55,257 bases of DNA from Bdellovibrio sp. ZAP7 (lineage in GTDB: Bacteria; Bdellovibrionota_B; Oligoflexia; Oligoflexales; RGVZ01). Position numbers and translations under genes: made by a program. Shown in pieces: positions 41,473-50,885 of the stretch. The DNA lies in NCBI GenBank assembly GCA_945900755.1, contig CAMDKS010000021.1:1-55257 (forward strand), in the 5' to 3' direction. The stretch's first letter is position 1, and every line of letters begins with the position of its first letter. The notes below the pieces were generated by a model that was not told the DNA's origin, did no database searches, and saw only the letters and a list, made by a program, of their open reading frames with translations.

Positions 41473-42845
41473 TGGCGGCAAGTCAAGCCTATTTGATTCG
41501 TAGGGATTGTCGGCAATTTCTTGGGCCGATGAATAGTGAAGAGTTTAAAAAAGGCCTAAAAAGGCTAGACTTTGGACTTCAAGATGAGATTTCAGGTCAC
41601 TGTGGACCGTGGGTGATCCTGGACAGCAAAGAAGAATTAAATGCCAAATATCCGGAAATTGCCTCGCTTCTTGGAGAAGCACTTCCACTTTCATGGCGTG
41701 AAACAACGAGTCATGCGCGCATTATATCTAGACACCGTACAAAGGGTGACAAGAACCATAAGTCGGCAGCTCACAAAGATGCGGGTGATGGTTTTCGTGA
41801 ATATTTACAGAAGCAAAGAAATAAATCAAGGGCCATAACCATTTTCTTCGTGCTGCTCATCATTGCTGCTGGGGTCATTGCTGCCGGCATTGTTCTCCGG
41901 AAAAAAGATGATCTTCCGCCCATTGCGGAAGTTGTATCACTCTCTGAGAAAAGTGATCTGACTGAATTTTTCAATTTAATGGGAGTGAGAGTTATTCCCT
42001 TTGCCTCAAGAATCGTTAAGTCGCAAAAAAATCTAAATTCTTGGCTCCCGCTGTTTCGGATGTACGCCTATAATTCCACGGGAAACATAGACGGAATCTC
42101 GCAAAAACTACTAAGAGGGGATGCTCCCGCTGTTTTTAACCATGACTGCACAGTCGAGGGGTGGAAACGCAGGTGGAAGGAAAACACAATTCAAACGCAG
42201 CAGTTTTTGTCCGGAAAATCCCTTCAAAAAAATCCGTGGACTAAAATTCTTGCTTTGGACCCATATTGGGTAAAGCGTCGTCCGCAAAAAGGCTGGGTTA
42301 ACCCTAACAGTATTTATGAGGGATGCCTGATGACTGCTAGCTTGGCTATTCAGTCTTTGGCCGCTGAAGCATCCTCGGGTGATTCGGGGCAAGGCACAGA
42401 GAATCAGGATAATTATCTAATTGTAAGTTCACGCCTACTGCATCAACTCAATATTATTCACGGTCTATCGTCGATTTCACCGTCTGAAGCAAGTGCTGGT
42501 GAAGTGGGTGCACTCGGAATGCTGACTTGTTTGGAGTCTCAAACTACGGCTTCGGCATTGGGTAATTGCAAGACAGTGATTCATCATGACTTGGACACTT
42601 TTATAGGCGAGCATTTCGTTTTAGCCATGACTCAGTTAGCTTTAACCCAAGGAAGAGGTCGTCCTGACGCACAGTGGCAGTCTTTGGTGAAGCAGGCGTC
42701 TACGACTATGTCGGCTGAAGAAATCATGAGTCGCTTGGATCTGAGCCCCGAATTGAAATTTGTCGGACTTGTGCAAGGAGGGCTCGACATAGAGCAGGCA
42801 AAGGGGAAAATCAAGATGGAGTTTCCTGAAGTGAAGTTTGAGTGA
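41472..42845 (+). CDS. single-pass membrane protein with GYF-like N-terminus; unknown function
   Basis: The 457-residue protein begins with a GYF_2-like region (AYLIRRDCRQFLGPMNSEEF). A basic linker rich in His, Lys and Arg leads to a membrane helix at ~121-142 (ITIFFVLLIIAAGVIAAGIV). The remaining ~310 residues should be periplasmic and mostly helical. I recognise no catalytic motif. The ATG overlaps the phosphatase stop, so the two are translationally coupled; the cytoplasmic part may interact with a substrate of the phosphatase or with the kinase. That last point is inference only. Confidence 0.6.
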   Translation: MAASQAYLIRRDCRQFLGPMNSEEFKKGLKRLDFGLQDEISGHCGPWVILDSKEELNAKYPEIASLLGEALPLSWRETTSHARIISRHRTKGDKNHKSAAHKDAGDGFREYLQKQRNKSRAITIFFVLLIIAAGVIAAGIVLRKKDDLPPIAEVVSLSEKSDLTEFFNLMGVRVIPFASRIVKSQKNLNSWLPLFRMYAYNSTGNIDGISQKLLRGDAPAVFNHDCTVEGWKRRWKENTIQTQQFLSGKSLQKNPWTKILALDPYWVKRRPQKGWVNPNSIYEGCLMTASLAIQSLAAEASSGDSGQGTENQDNYLIVSSRLLHQLNIIHGLSSISPSEASAGEVGALGMLTCLESQTTASALGNCKTVIHHDLDTFIGEHFVLAMTQLALTQGRGRPDAQWQSLVKQASTTMSAEEIMSRLDLSPELKFVGLVQGGLDIEQAKGKIKMEFPEVKFE

Positions 42846-42911
42846 TTAGGAGAGTCGCAGAAGGTGCCGTTTTTTTGTAGAAGTCAAGATGATTTCTAAG
42901 AATGGACTAGG

Positions 42912-44915
42912 ATGGTTGGTGCCGGAAAACAATGGAATTTTACTATTGCGGGAAGCGTCGTTCGCATCGCCACGATTACTCTTGCAGTCACGGTATCAAC
43001 CGGCGCTTTGGCACAGGCACCGCAAAGAGGGTCCGCAAAAACAAGTCACTCTAAAAAATCGGCTCAAAAAACAAAAAAGTCTCAATCCACAAAAAAAATC
43101 ATGCCAAAGTCTGTAGACAAAAGCGGAGGCAGTGGTCGCTCAGTGGCACCGCAAAAAGCCACCGAACAAATGGTAGCAAAGCCCAATGTGAGCGCAAATT
43201 TGACTCCGATGGAATTGTTTTTGAAGGCGCGAAATTTTTTCGCGGTGGGAAAATATGAACAGGCGATTCAGTTTGCCTCAGCAGCCAGAGATAAAATACC
43301 AACTTCAAACTTTCCGGTAATACTGATGGCGCAGAGTTACTATCGCTTGGGGAATGTCTCCAAGGCAGTGGGCTTGTTTCGAAGTGTTGATATTAGCGAG
43401 ATTTTGCCAGAAGCCTCCGTTGATTATGCGTTATCCATGTTTGCCGGCCGCCACTATTCTGCCGTTATAAAAATCTATCCGTTAGTTCCTGAGGGGCATC
43501 CGTATAGAGATATAGTGAAGTTTTATGTCGGAGTATCCTATATGAATTATGAGCAGTATGCCCAGGCTCAAAAATATCTTAGAAAAGCGGGCAACTTGCC
43601 GGCAAGTTTGAAGTCTCAGCGTAGACGACTCTTGTCCGAAATTGACGACCTCGGCGACCGCAACCAAAGTGCGGGGCGACCTTCGCAGGCTTTCTCTCAA
43701 AATCAATTCCAATATTATGCTCCTCCCGCTCCTCCCCCGGAGTTACTCCCAGGTGGAACTCCGGGCAATGCGTCTGCGGATAAACATTCCGCTGCGCAGC
43801 CCGCGGCGCAGGCGAAAAGTTCCATTTCGTATTCTGCAAAACCATCGGTTGGCTTTACCGTTAGTTCCACAAAAAAAGATTTCAGCGGGACCAACGAGTC
43901 ACGATCGGAGTCGAAGACTCCCACTGCCGATCTCACACTCGGGGCGAAATTTTTAGGGAATGCGCGATCATTTGGAAGTCAGCCTAGTCTTGACTTAAAC
44001 CTAACCCCGGCTTTCAGTCACACAGATTCGAAATCAACAGCGTCTAATCTGACGGCTTCGATTGATGATCCTAATAATATCCAGAACAATATCACAACCA
44101 CGGAAAGCGCTTCGTTTTTTTTCCAAAAAACCTACAAGGTTTCGGCTTTGTACCCGATCAACGAACCGGTTGACGTCGGTGCTAGTTATACTGTCGTTGA
44201 CCAGCATACAGACGCCAGAACTGATAGCAACACGACAACCCCGTCAGCGAATTTAGTCGCGGAGTTCGGAGATCTTAAGTTGGATACGAGTTGGACTCAG
44301 GTTCAGACGATTACAAAACCTCCCAACACAGAAAAAACAGATCAAACGTCGACAACATTGAAATTGGGCTTGCAACACAACGGAGACAATGCAACGACTT
44401 CTGGAACGATCTCGCAGCTTCAACATTCCAAGCCCGCGCTGGCTTCCGGGATCAAGTCGAGGCTAGATATGGGCGTATCATGGAGGACGACTTGGGACAG
44501 TTTTTCCCTGAATCTTGCAGGTTCGAAAAGTGATTCTACGCGCTTAACGCTAAGCGCAAGCGGAGCTGCACTTAGCAAATGGTCACTGAACGCTACAGGT
44601 TCTTATACCCTGCCGTTTGGCATGTCGTTAGATTTGCTGTGTGGCTACTCAAGCCTTTCAAATATTGTGACCCAAAATGCGGCCGTTGCCCCAGAGACCA
44701 CCGCCACCGAAGCGATGGGGAGTGCCACAGCAAGTCAGTTGAGTTTGACTGTTAAAGGAACGATTGCGAGTTTTCTGACATTGTCAGGCAATTACGATTA
44801 TACCTCTCGATCCCCATCAATCGGAGATCCTGCATTTCAAAAGAAGTTGTTATCCGAGCAATGGAGTCAACAGACCATTACTGTATTTTCCATATCCGCT
44901 AGCTACAGTTTTTAA
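42912..44915 (+). CDS. exported TPR and beta-barrel-like protein
   Basis: The 667-residue protein has a signal peptide with cleavage near ALA-QA (~35), then a Lys/Ser-rich segment. TPR-like repeats at ~95-250 follow (PMELFLKARNFFAVGKYEQAIQ; AQAQKYLRKAGNLPAS). A Pro-rich patch YYAPPAPPPELLP comes next, and the second half consists of alternating strands rich in Ser, Thr and aromatic residues, ending in FSISASYSF with a C-terminal Phe. This is the outer-membrane barrel pattern. It has the same two-part plan as the protein at 37496-39259. The ribosome site is weak. It follows the GYF-like gene after 66 bases. Confidence 0.65.
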   Translation: MVGAGKQWNFTIAGSVVRIATITLAVTVSTGALAQAPQRGSAKTSHSKKSAQKTKKSQSTKKIMPKSVDKSGGSGRSVAPQKATEQMVAKPNVSANLTPMELFLKARNFFAVGKYEQAIQFASAARDKIPTSNFPVILMAQSYYRLGNVSKAVGLFRSVDISEILPEASVDYALSMFAGRHYSAVIKIYPLVPEGHPYRDIVKFYVGVSYMNYEQYAQAQKYLRKAGNLPASLKSQRRRLLSEIDDLGDRNQSAGRPSQAFSQNQFQYYAPPAPPPELLPGGTPGNASADKHSAAQPAAQAKSSISYSAKPSVGFTVSSTKKDFSGTNESRSESKTPTADLTLGAKFLGNARSFGSQPSLDLNLTPAFSHTDSKSTASNLTASIDDPNNIQNNITTTESASFFFQKTYKVSALYPINEPVDVGASYTVVDQHTDARTDSNTTTPSANLVAEFGDLKLDTSWTQVQTITKPPNTEKTDQTSTTLKLGLQHNGDNATTSGTISQLQHSKPALASGIKSRLDMGVSWRTTWDSFSLNLAGSKSDSTRLTLSASGAALSKWSLNATGSYTLPFGMSLDLLCGYSSLSNIVTQNAAVAPETTATEAMGSATASQLSLTVKGTIASFLTLSGNYDYTSRSPSIGDPAFQKKLLSEQWSQQTITVFSISASYSF

Positions 44916-45093
44916 GGCTGATTTTCTATGGAGTGTCAAACTTTCACTATCCCGCATCAGATCCTGGTGTGAAAACTAATAAATTGGCCAAAATCTTGAA
45001 GAGTAAAGCAATATAATCTATAATTATCAGGAGGATTGAGGTTTAAATATTGACCATCTAGTTTTTGCGATAATTTTAGGGAGTTTATAAAAG

Positions 45094-46146
45094 ATGTTAT
45101 ACTGGTTAGGCACGATACTTGAGAGTCAGTGGGGGCCTTTTCGACTCCTAACCTCGCATTTTTTCTTGGGAGGTCTAGGTTTCATGGCCTGCGGCCTACT
45201 GACTTTGTTGCTGCTTCCTCGTCTAGCCATGAAGTATTGTCCACGCGATCGTGGTCGAGCTCATGCCGTTGAGTCTAACGTGGCGCAAGGAAAACCAACA
45301 GGAGCGGGAATTGTTTTTATACCAATATTTATTGCCATCCAATTTTTTGTGTTACCAATGAGTTTTGAAATCGCTGGAGTTTTGTTATTGACTCTCGTAG
45401 CCTGTGTTTTTGGCTTTCTTGACGACAAGGCAAACGATGCTTGGGGCGAGTATATCAAAGGGGCTATCGATCTCGTTATTGGAATATTTGCCGCTATTTT
45501 AGTGTCAAATTTGGATCCGGTTGAGATTTGGCTGCCGTTGACAAAACTCACTCTCACAATTAGTCCAATTTTTTACATCCCTCTTGCCGTTGTATGGATA
45601 TGGACTTCGATCAATGCGACAAATTGTAGTGATGGCGTAGACGGACTTAGTGGAACGCTTAGCAGCATAGCTTTTCTGAGTCTGGGAGTCTTGTTATACT
45701 TTGTTGTCGGTAATGTGGAGATGGCTAAATACTTGTTGGTTCCTAACTATAGTGACGGTGCAGCTTACGGCATACTCGCCCTTTCCATGGTAGGAACCTT
45801 GGCGGGATACCTATGGCATAATGCTCACCCCAGTGCCTTGCTGATGGGGGATGCGGGCTCGCGGGCGATTGGCTTTCTATTGGGTGTTTTGGTTCTTAAG
45901 TGTGGAAACCCTTTTTTATCGATCATCGTCGCTGGCGTTTTGATGATTAATGGCGGTACAGGTTTGGTTAAGGTTGCATTGCTCCGGTTTTTTCGGATTT
46001 CCATTCTGAAAAGTATACGGTTTCCTCTCCATGACCATGTTCGCAAGAATATGAATTGGAGTACGCCTCAAGTCCTAGTGCGATTCAGTTTGGTACAAAT
46101 GGCTTTGACGCTCATCTTTATGGTGCTCCTCCTGAAGCTTCGATAG
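45094..46146 (+). CDS. MraY/WecA-family phospho-sugar transferase
   Basis: The 350-residue integral membrane protein has about ten helices. It has the family signatures PTGAGIVF, FLDDKAND, NATNCSDGVDGLSG, SALLMGDAGSRAIG and FPLHDHVRKNMNWSTPQV. The last replaces the MraY HHH motif region with LHDH, and WSTPQVLVRF matches MraY rather than WecA. The likely reaction is transfer of a phospho-sugar to undecaprenyl phosphate; in MraY this makes lipid I. It is outside any mur gene cluster in this window, so it may be the only MraY or an additional paralogue. GGGAG lies ten bases before the ATG. Confidence 0.85.
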   Translation: MLYWLGTILESQWGPFRLLTSHFFLGGLGFMACGLLTLLLLPRLAMKYCPRDRGRAHAVESNVAQGKPTGAGIVFIPIFIAIQFFVLPMSFEIAGVLLLTLVACVFGFLDDKANDAWGEYIKGAIDLVIGIFAAILVSNLDPVEIWLPLTKLTLTISPIFYIPLAVVWIWTSINATNCSDGVDGLSGTLSSIAFLSLGVLLYFVVGNVEMAKYLLVPNYSDGAAYGILALSMVGTLAGYLWHNAHPSALLMGDAGSRAIGFLLGVLVLKCGNPFLSIIVAGVLMINGGTGLVKVALLRFFRISILKSIRFPLHDHVRKNMNWSTPQVLVRFSLVQMALTLIFMVLLLKLR

Positions 46147-46200
46147 GCTCCCTTTATTGTTTTTTTGTGATCGGTCTCTTGTTTTCAAAAGGCTTAAACC

Positions 46201-47265
46201 ATGAAAATTGATCAAATTTTAGCAGCAGCCGTCCGAGGAAGTGCATCGGATGTCGTACTGAAAACGGGAATTGCCCCGAGGTTTAGATTTCAATCAAATT
46301 TGGTCACTTCTGATAACGGTGTGGTTATTACTCCAGAAAAAATGGGCGAGTGGCTTCAAAAAATTATGCCTGCTCATCTCCTTCAGTCAGCCCACGAATG
46401 CGATTTTGCTTATCAAACGGTGGACGGCTATCGATTCCGAATCAATGTTTTTAAGCAACGAGGCACCTTTACAATCGTTGCACGTGTTATTTTGAATCAC
46501 GTCCGCAGCCTTGAAGAGCTTCACCTTCCCCCTGTTGTAAACTCGCTTGCAGATGAAACGAGAGGGATAATTTTGGTCACCGGGGTGACAGGATCGGGCA
46601 AGTCAACAACCTTAGCCGCAATCCTTAATCGGATTAATCGAGTCCGGGCGGCACATATTATTACGATCGAAGATCCCATTGAGTATTTGATTAGAGACGA
46701 AATGTCCGTTGTCGAACAGCGTGAAATTGGTATCGACACGAGCTCGTTTTCTTTGGCCTTGCGAGCAGCCATGCGCCAAAATCCAGATGTGATCATGGTC
46801 GGTGAAATGCGCGATCGAGAAACGGTGGAAACGGCTTTGCGCGCTGCGGAAACTGGTCACTTGGTTCTGTCTACCTTACATACATCCGATGCAATAGGTG
46901 CTGTGACTAGAATCGTCGGGCTATTCCCACCAGAAGAGAGAGTTGGAATTTGTGTCAGTTTAGCCCATTCTCTGAGGGGGATCATTAGCCAGAGATTGCT
47001 GCCGATGGCTGACGGCGTTGGTATGATCGCTGCTTTGGAAATTTTAATTGGTACCGCGGCAGTTAGGGATAGCATTGCAGAATGCGATGGATTTTCTGGC
47101 TTGCAAATGTTGATTCGCGACGGAGGGCAGGCCTATGGTATGCAAACATTTGATGATGCCCTGGCAACCCTTGTCACAAATGGGAGTGTTAGAAAAGTTG
47201 ACGCAATGGCATTTGCAACGAGCAAATCAAATTTAGAATTAAAACTTTCAGGTGTCGGAAATTAA
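46201..47265 (+). CDS. PilT/PilU-family twitching motility ATPase
   Basis: The 354-residue hexameric ATPase powers type IV pilus retraction in related systems. Walker A is GVTGSGKS (128-135). The Asp box ITIEDPIEYL, the Walker B region VIMVGEMRD and the His box HLVLSTLHTSD are intact. The C-terminus has GMQTFDDALATLV, a motif more typical of PilU than of PilT, whose AIRNLIRE segment is represented only by LQMLIRDG. No other pilus gene is in the window. AAAGGC precedes the ATG, and a small exported protein begins 14 bases after the stop. Confidence 0.92.
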   Translation: MKIDQILAAAVRGSASDVVLKTGIAPRFRFQSNLVTSDNGVVITPEKMGEWLQKIMPAHLLQSAHECDFAYQTVDGYRFRINVFKQRGTFTIVARVILNHVRSLEELHLPPVVNSLADETRGIILVTGVTGSGKSTTLAAILNRINRVRAAHIITIEDPIEYLIRDEMSVVEQREIGIDTSSFSLALRAAMRQNPDVIMVGEMRDRETVETALRAAETGHLVLSTLHTSDAIGAVTRIVGLFPPEERVGICVSLAHSLRGIISQRLLPMADGVGMIAALEILIGTAAVRDSIAECDGFSGLQMLIRDGGQAYGMQTFDDALATLVTNGSVRKVDAMAFATSKSNLELKLSGVGN

Positions 47266-47279
47266 TAGGGAGGTAGCGA

Positions 47280-47732
47280 GTGAATTTTTCAAAACGAGTT
47301 TTGGAATCCTTTGGCAACTTGACGACGTTTGCGCTGGTATTGTTGATAAATTTGTCAGCACCTGGCCACGCCGAGAGTTTTTCGGTTGATCAAATGCCAA
47401 TTGGTGCCGAGGTGACGGTACCGCCGTCAGCGAAAACGACGGTACCAATGGGAACTCGCGTCAAAATTTCAAGCACAGATACTCCGCAAACCATTCAAAT
47501 TGTACCGATTGGAAACGGTACGACGTTTGCAACAGCGATCCAATTGGCGATTTTTGATAGCAAATTAGATCGTGTGAAATACATTAGCGTGAGTCCAAAT
47601 GCTCCGTTTTTGTATAGTTTTCAGGGCCTCGCCTCAATTTCGATTGTGCCCTCCATCCCCAAGGGGAATTCGATCGCCAAAAATATTCGTATTCAAATTG
47701 AAAGCGATAAGGCAGTGACGTTTGCGCGTTAG
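47280..47732 (+). CDS. small exported protein of unknown function
   Basis: The 150-residue protein starts with GTG at 47280 behind GGGAGG. A signal peptide (ALVLLINLSA) with cleavage near GHA-E leaves a ~110-residue mature domain rich in Thr, Val, Ile and Pro that looks all-beta. I recognise no family. It lies between the PilT/PilU gene and a di-haem lipoprotein gene, overlapping the start of the latter by 11 bases. The operon arrangement suggests a shared envelope function but does not show it. Confidence 0.6.
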   Translation: MNFSKRVLESFGNLTTFALVLLINLSAPGHAESFSVDQMPIGAEVTVPPSAKTTVPMGTRVKISSTDTPQTIQIVPIGNGTTFATAIQLAIFDSKLDRVKYISVSPNAPFLYSFQGLASISIVPSIPKGNSIAKNIRIQIESDKAVTFAR

Positions 47733-48942
47733 AACGTCAAAAATGATCCTCATTTGCGCAAGCCTTGCAGTGGCTGCTGCCGTGACGGCATGCAACTTAA
47801 TCAACCACCACGAGCCTGATATCAATCCAAGTGCGCCTACGATCACGCTTCAGCCTGAAGATAAAGACGTGTCCAAGTACGCAGAGCTTTGTCGTCAGGA
47901 GCTTGGATTTGTAGGAGTAAACATACCTCCACTCAATTGTTTGGATGGAGGTGAGGTTCCATTGGAAATTGACGGTAAATCCCCATCGGAAGAGCAATAT
48001 AAATTATTGTCTGAGGGCAAAATTGGCTGTGATAATCCATCTTGGCTCCATGAAGCCGGGTGCATCAACTATAATTTCGTTTTGCACCGCGCGGTGAACG
48101 ACAGCGTCGACTTGGCTTTGGTGTGTCGTAGTCGGCATTATACGTCACTCAAAAATAAGCAATCCCGTTTAGCAGCCTATTCGGCTGATTCGTCAGTAGC
48201 CAATTTTAAAGCGCTCTTTTATTTTGATAGTCTTGGAATCATTGTCTCCAACAAAAAAACGGGTAAGACCTGTTTTTTTGATCAAGTTGACCCAGTGTAT
48301 GGAGGTTTTATTCCTTTTCCAGATCGTCGAGAGGCTCCCTCTATTGAGGAACTTCCTCTACCACGCCCAAGTGGCGAGGCGGCTTTAGATGCCGCAATTA
48401 AATGGGAGGTGCTCGACGTTACACCTCAAAAAACGTGGAAAAAGCCCTACCAAATGGCCGTTGTAGATCGCTGTACGATTTGTCACGATAGTGGTCCATG
48501 GAAACATACGCCGTGGATACCGGACGGAGTCAAGATACCTCCAAATCCGACAGGTGTTCCTTTGATTGTGATTGGCCCCATTTTTGAGGAGTGGCGCGTG
48601 ATGTTTGAGCCAACGGCGATCACGACTGATCCAGTCGTGATAAATGGTAGGAGCGAGTCGCAGCTTTGCACGGCCTGCCACCGTATCGGTCGGGAGTCGA
48701 CGTGCAAGGTTTTTATGGACTATGCGGCGGGACTTAAGAATCCTAGCTTGATGTCAAAGCAAGGCTTGGAGCCGCATCGTAGGCGTACGATGCCGCCACA
48801 AACAAATGAAACGAAATCTATGAATGATGCTGATTTCATAAAAGACTGGGATACGAGGTTTAAACCTCACTTCGACGCACTCAAGCGGTGCTGTGACAAT
48901 CCAAAATTGCCAGGATGCCGCACTGAGCCATTTGGCCGATAG
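47722..48942 (+). CDS. lipoprotein with two CxxCH haem motifs
   Basis: The 406-residue protein has an N-terminal signal with the lipobox VTAC, then motifs CTICH (251-255) and CTACH (316-320), both fit for covalent haem c attachment, and MPPQ near residue 358 as a possible Met ligand. The sequence before residue ~240 is a Cys-containing domain without a name. It resembles in style the two other CxxCH proteins in this window, at 9629 and 14233. I keep the TTG at 47722, which gives a basic signal N-region; the ATG at 47743 is an alternative and neither has a strong ribosome site. It is probably an envelope electron carrier. Confidence 0.7.
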   Translation: MRVRTSKMILICASLAVAAAVTACNLINHHEPDINPSAPTITLQPEDKDVSKYAELCRQELGFVGVNIPPLNCLDGGEVPLEIDGKSPSEEQYKLLSEGKIGCDNPSWLHEAGCINYNFVLHRAVNDSVDLALVCRSRHYTSLKNKQSRLAAYSADSSVANFKALFYFDSLGIIVSNKKTGKTCFFDQVDPVYGGFIPFPDRREAPSIEELPLPRPSGEAALDAAIKWEVLDVTPQKTWKKPYQMAVVDRCTICHDSGPWKHTPWIPDGVKIPPNPTGVPLIVIGPIFEEWRVMFEPTAITTDPVVINGRSESQLCTACHRIGRESTCKVFMDYAAGLKNPSLMSKQGLEPHRRRTMPPQTNETKSMNDADFIKDWDTRFKPHFDALKRCCDNPKLPGCRTEPFGR

Positions 48943-49046
48943 AATTCATTCTTGTACTTTGATGCCGCATTTGGTACACGACACTCAACGTGAGGTCGGG
49001 GCTACGTGTACCTGCTGCCCGTAACCCAAAGATCGAGGATATTGAT

Positions 49047-49253
49047 ATGACAGAACAGCGCATGATCGATTTTGAAATTAAAATTTCTCATCAGGAGAAT
49101 TCGATTGAGGCATTGCAACAAGTGGCTTATGAGCAACAAAAGGCTATCGAGAAAATGCAAGTCATGATCAATCATTTGGCCAAACGAATTGACGGTGACT
49201 CTGATGGTCGAATTGAGGTAGGTCCGGCAAATGAGAAGCCACCACACTATTAG
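49047..49253 (+). CDS. slyX: SlyX-family protein
   Basis: This 68-residue protein is a coiled coil throughout (residues ~8-50) and ends in PPHY, the hallmark tail of SlyX. The family's function is unclear. The ATG at 49047 has GAGG upstream and matches the family length; the longer frame from 48990 adds 19 residues of unrelated sequence. It faces the convergent purA gene with 43 bases between them. Confidence 0.85.
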   Translation: MTEQRMIDFEIKISHQENSIEALQQVAYEQQKAIEKMQVMINHLAKRIDGDSDGRIEVGPANEKPPHY

Positions 49254-49296
49254 CTAGTGTTCGAAATATTCTTGGGGCGTCATACCCGCTTGCAAA

Positions 49297-50559
49297 TTAA
49301 TTGACGAGCATCTCATCGCGCCCCGGTCCTGTGCCTACCCACATGACCTTGGTGCCGGTGTGACGTTCAATCGCAGAAATATAATTACGTGCATTTTCTG
49401 GCATATCAGAGGCTCGGCCAGATTTTGGGATCTCCTGCGTCCAGCCTGGAAATGATTCGTAAACGGGCTCGCATTTAGCGAGGACGTCAGCGTCCCAAGG
49501 GAAGTCTTCGAGCTCACCAAGGGTGGGGTGCTTATACTTAACGCAAATTTTTAGTTCAGGAAATCCAGTCAAAATATCCATTTTATTTATGATCACGCCG
49601 TCAAAACCATTGACTGATGCACTGTAGCGAAAGGCCACGGCATCAAACCAACCGCAGCGGCGGGGACGACCAGTTGTGGCTCCAAACTCGTGTCCTTTTT
49701 TGGCAATTTCCGCTCCGACAGAATCAAGAAGTTCAGTAGGAAAGGGGCCTGCGCCAACCCGTGTAACATAGGCTTTAGCAATTCCGAAAATGTTTGAGAT
49801 AACCTTTGGAGGAAGGCCAATGCTGGTGCAAGCTCCCGATGCACAGGTGCTACTAGACGTAACGAACGGGTAGGTCCCGTGGTCAAGGTCAAGCAACGTG
49901 CCTTGTGCTCCTTCTAAAAGGACGCGTTTTCCTGTAGCAATGGCCTTGCGTAGCCTGGTTTCTACGTCGCACACAAAGCTAGAAATTTTTGAGGCAGCGC
50001 CATGAAACTCGTCCCACGACGCTTGATTTGAATTGTAGTGTTCCCTGAAATCATTGTCAGACTCCAGCATGGCTTTAACCCAGGTTCGCCTAGAATCATC
50101 TTTAGCATATTGACCCATTCTCAATCCTGTGCGGCTGGCTTTTTCAGAGTAGGTGGGGCCGATTCCTTTTTTCGTGGTTCCGATAGGTGTGGAGGCAGAG
50201 GATTCGCGGGCGCCGTCTAGGTGAATGTGCCACGGTGTGATCACGTGGGCTCTTGCTGAAATCCAAAGGCTTTCAGGGGAGATCGTCACGGTGGCTCTCA
50301 TTTTTTCAATTTCATTGACAAGTCCAACAGGGTGAATAACGACGCCGGCCGCCATGGCGGAAATGAGTCCTTTTTGAAAAACTCCACTTGGTATCTGGTG
50401 CAAAACGTATTTTGTTCCAGAAATCCAGATCGTGTGGCCGGCGTTGTTGCCGCCTTGATAGCGGGCGACAATGTCAGATTTAGCGGCAAGGACGTCAACC
50501 CATTTGCCTTTTCCCTCATCGCCCCATTGGGCGCCAACAACAATCGTGACATGATTCAT
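49297..50559 (-). CDS. purA: adenylosuccinate synthetase
   Basis: The first step from IMP to AMP joins IMP and aspartate with GTP. The 420-residue enzyme begins with VVGAQWGDEGKGKWVD, the family P-loop, with the catalytic His in GGNNAGHT. It also has IGTTKKGIGPTYSEKASRTG, split as GTTKKGIGPTYSEK, and the GTP site region GRPRRCGWFDAV. The start at 50559 follows GGAAAGG. Its partner purB is divergent 326 bases away; purB performs the next step of the same pathway. Confidence 0.97.
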   Translation of the reverse strand: MNHVTIVVGAQWGDEGKGKWVDVLAAKSDIVARYQGGNNAGHTIWISGTKYVLHQIPSGVFQKGLISAMAAGVVIHPVGLVNEIEKMRATVTISPESLWISARAHVITPWHIHLDGARESSASTPIGTTKKGIGPTYSEKASRTGLRMGQYAKDDSRRTWVKAMLESDNDFREHYNSNQASWDEFHGAASKISSFVCDVETRLRKAIATGKRVLLEGAQGTLLDLDHGTYPFVTSSSTCASGACTSIGLPPKVISNIFGIAKAYVTRVGAGPFPTELLDSVGAEIAKKGHEFGATTGRPRRCGWFDAVAFRYSASVNGFDGVIINKMDILTGFPELKICVKYKHPTLGELEDFPWDADVLAKCEPVYESFPGWTQEIPKSGRASDMPENARNYISAIERHTGTKVMWVGTGPGRDEMLVN

Positions 50560-50885
50560 GGTAAGGGTCCTTTCCAAAGGATGAGAAAACCTGAACCCCA
50601 TTCTTAAAGGGGTCCTGCGTTGAATTCAAGTCATTATCCAATAAAATAGAAAATAAATGCCGCCATGTCCCAAAATTATTTGAAAATTTACATCTCCTGC
50701 CAAACACCACCAAATCCCTCCATCCAGCAGATGCTCGGCAGTGAACCCTGCTCGTTTTGGTGGCAGGCTAATTTCTGACAAAAGATCTGTAAAGTGGTAA
50801 TGTTATAGTTCAGAATTAGTGGAAATTGTGGTTATTTAGATTATGCTGCAAATCGGTAGTGCCCGAACGATTGGGAGTGAGCACA
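50560..50885. other. intergenic region between divergent purA and purB
   Basis: This 326-bp stretch has no gene I can support. It must hold the promoters of both genes. On the plus strand CTGACA (50775-50780) followed 17 bp later by TAATGT (50798-50803) is one candidate for purB; TTGAAT with TAAGAA near 50605-50635 is a weak candidate for purA. I see no PurR-like operator or purine riboswitch. Confidence 0.4.
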
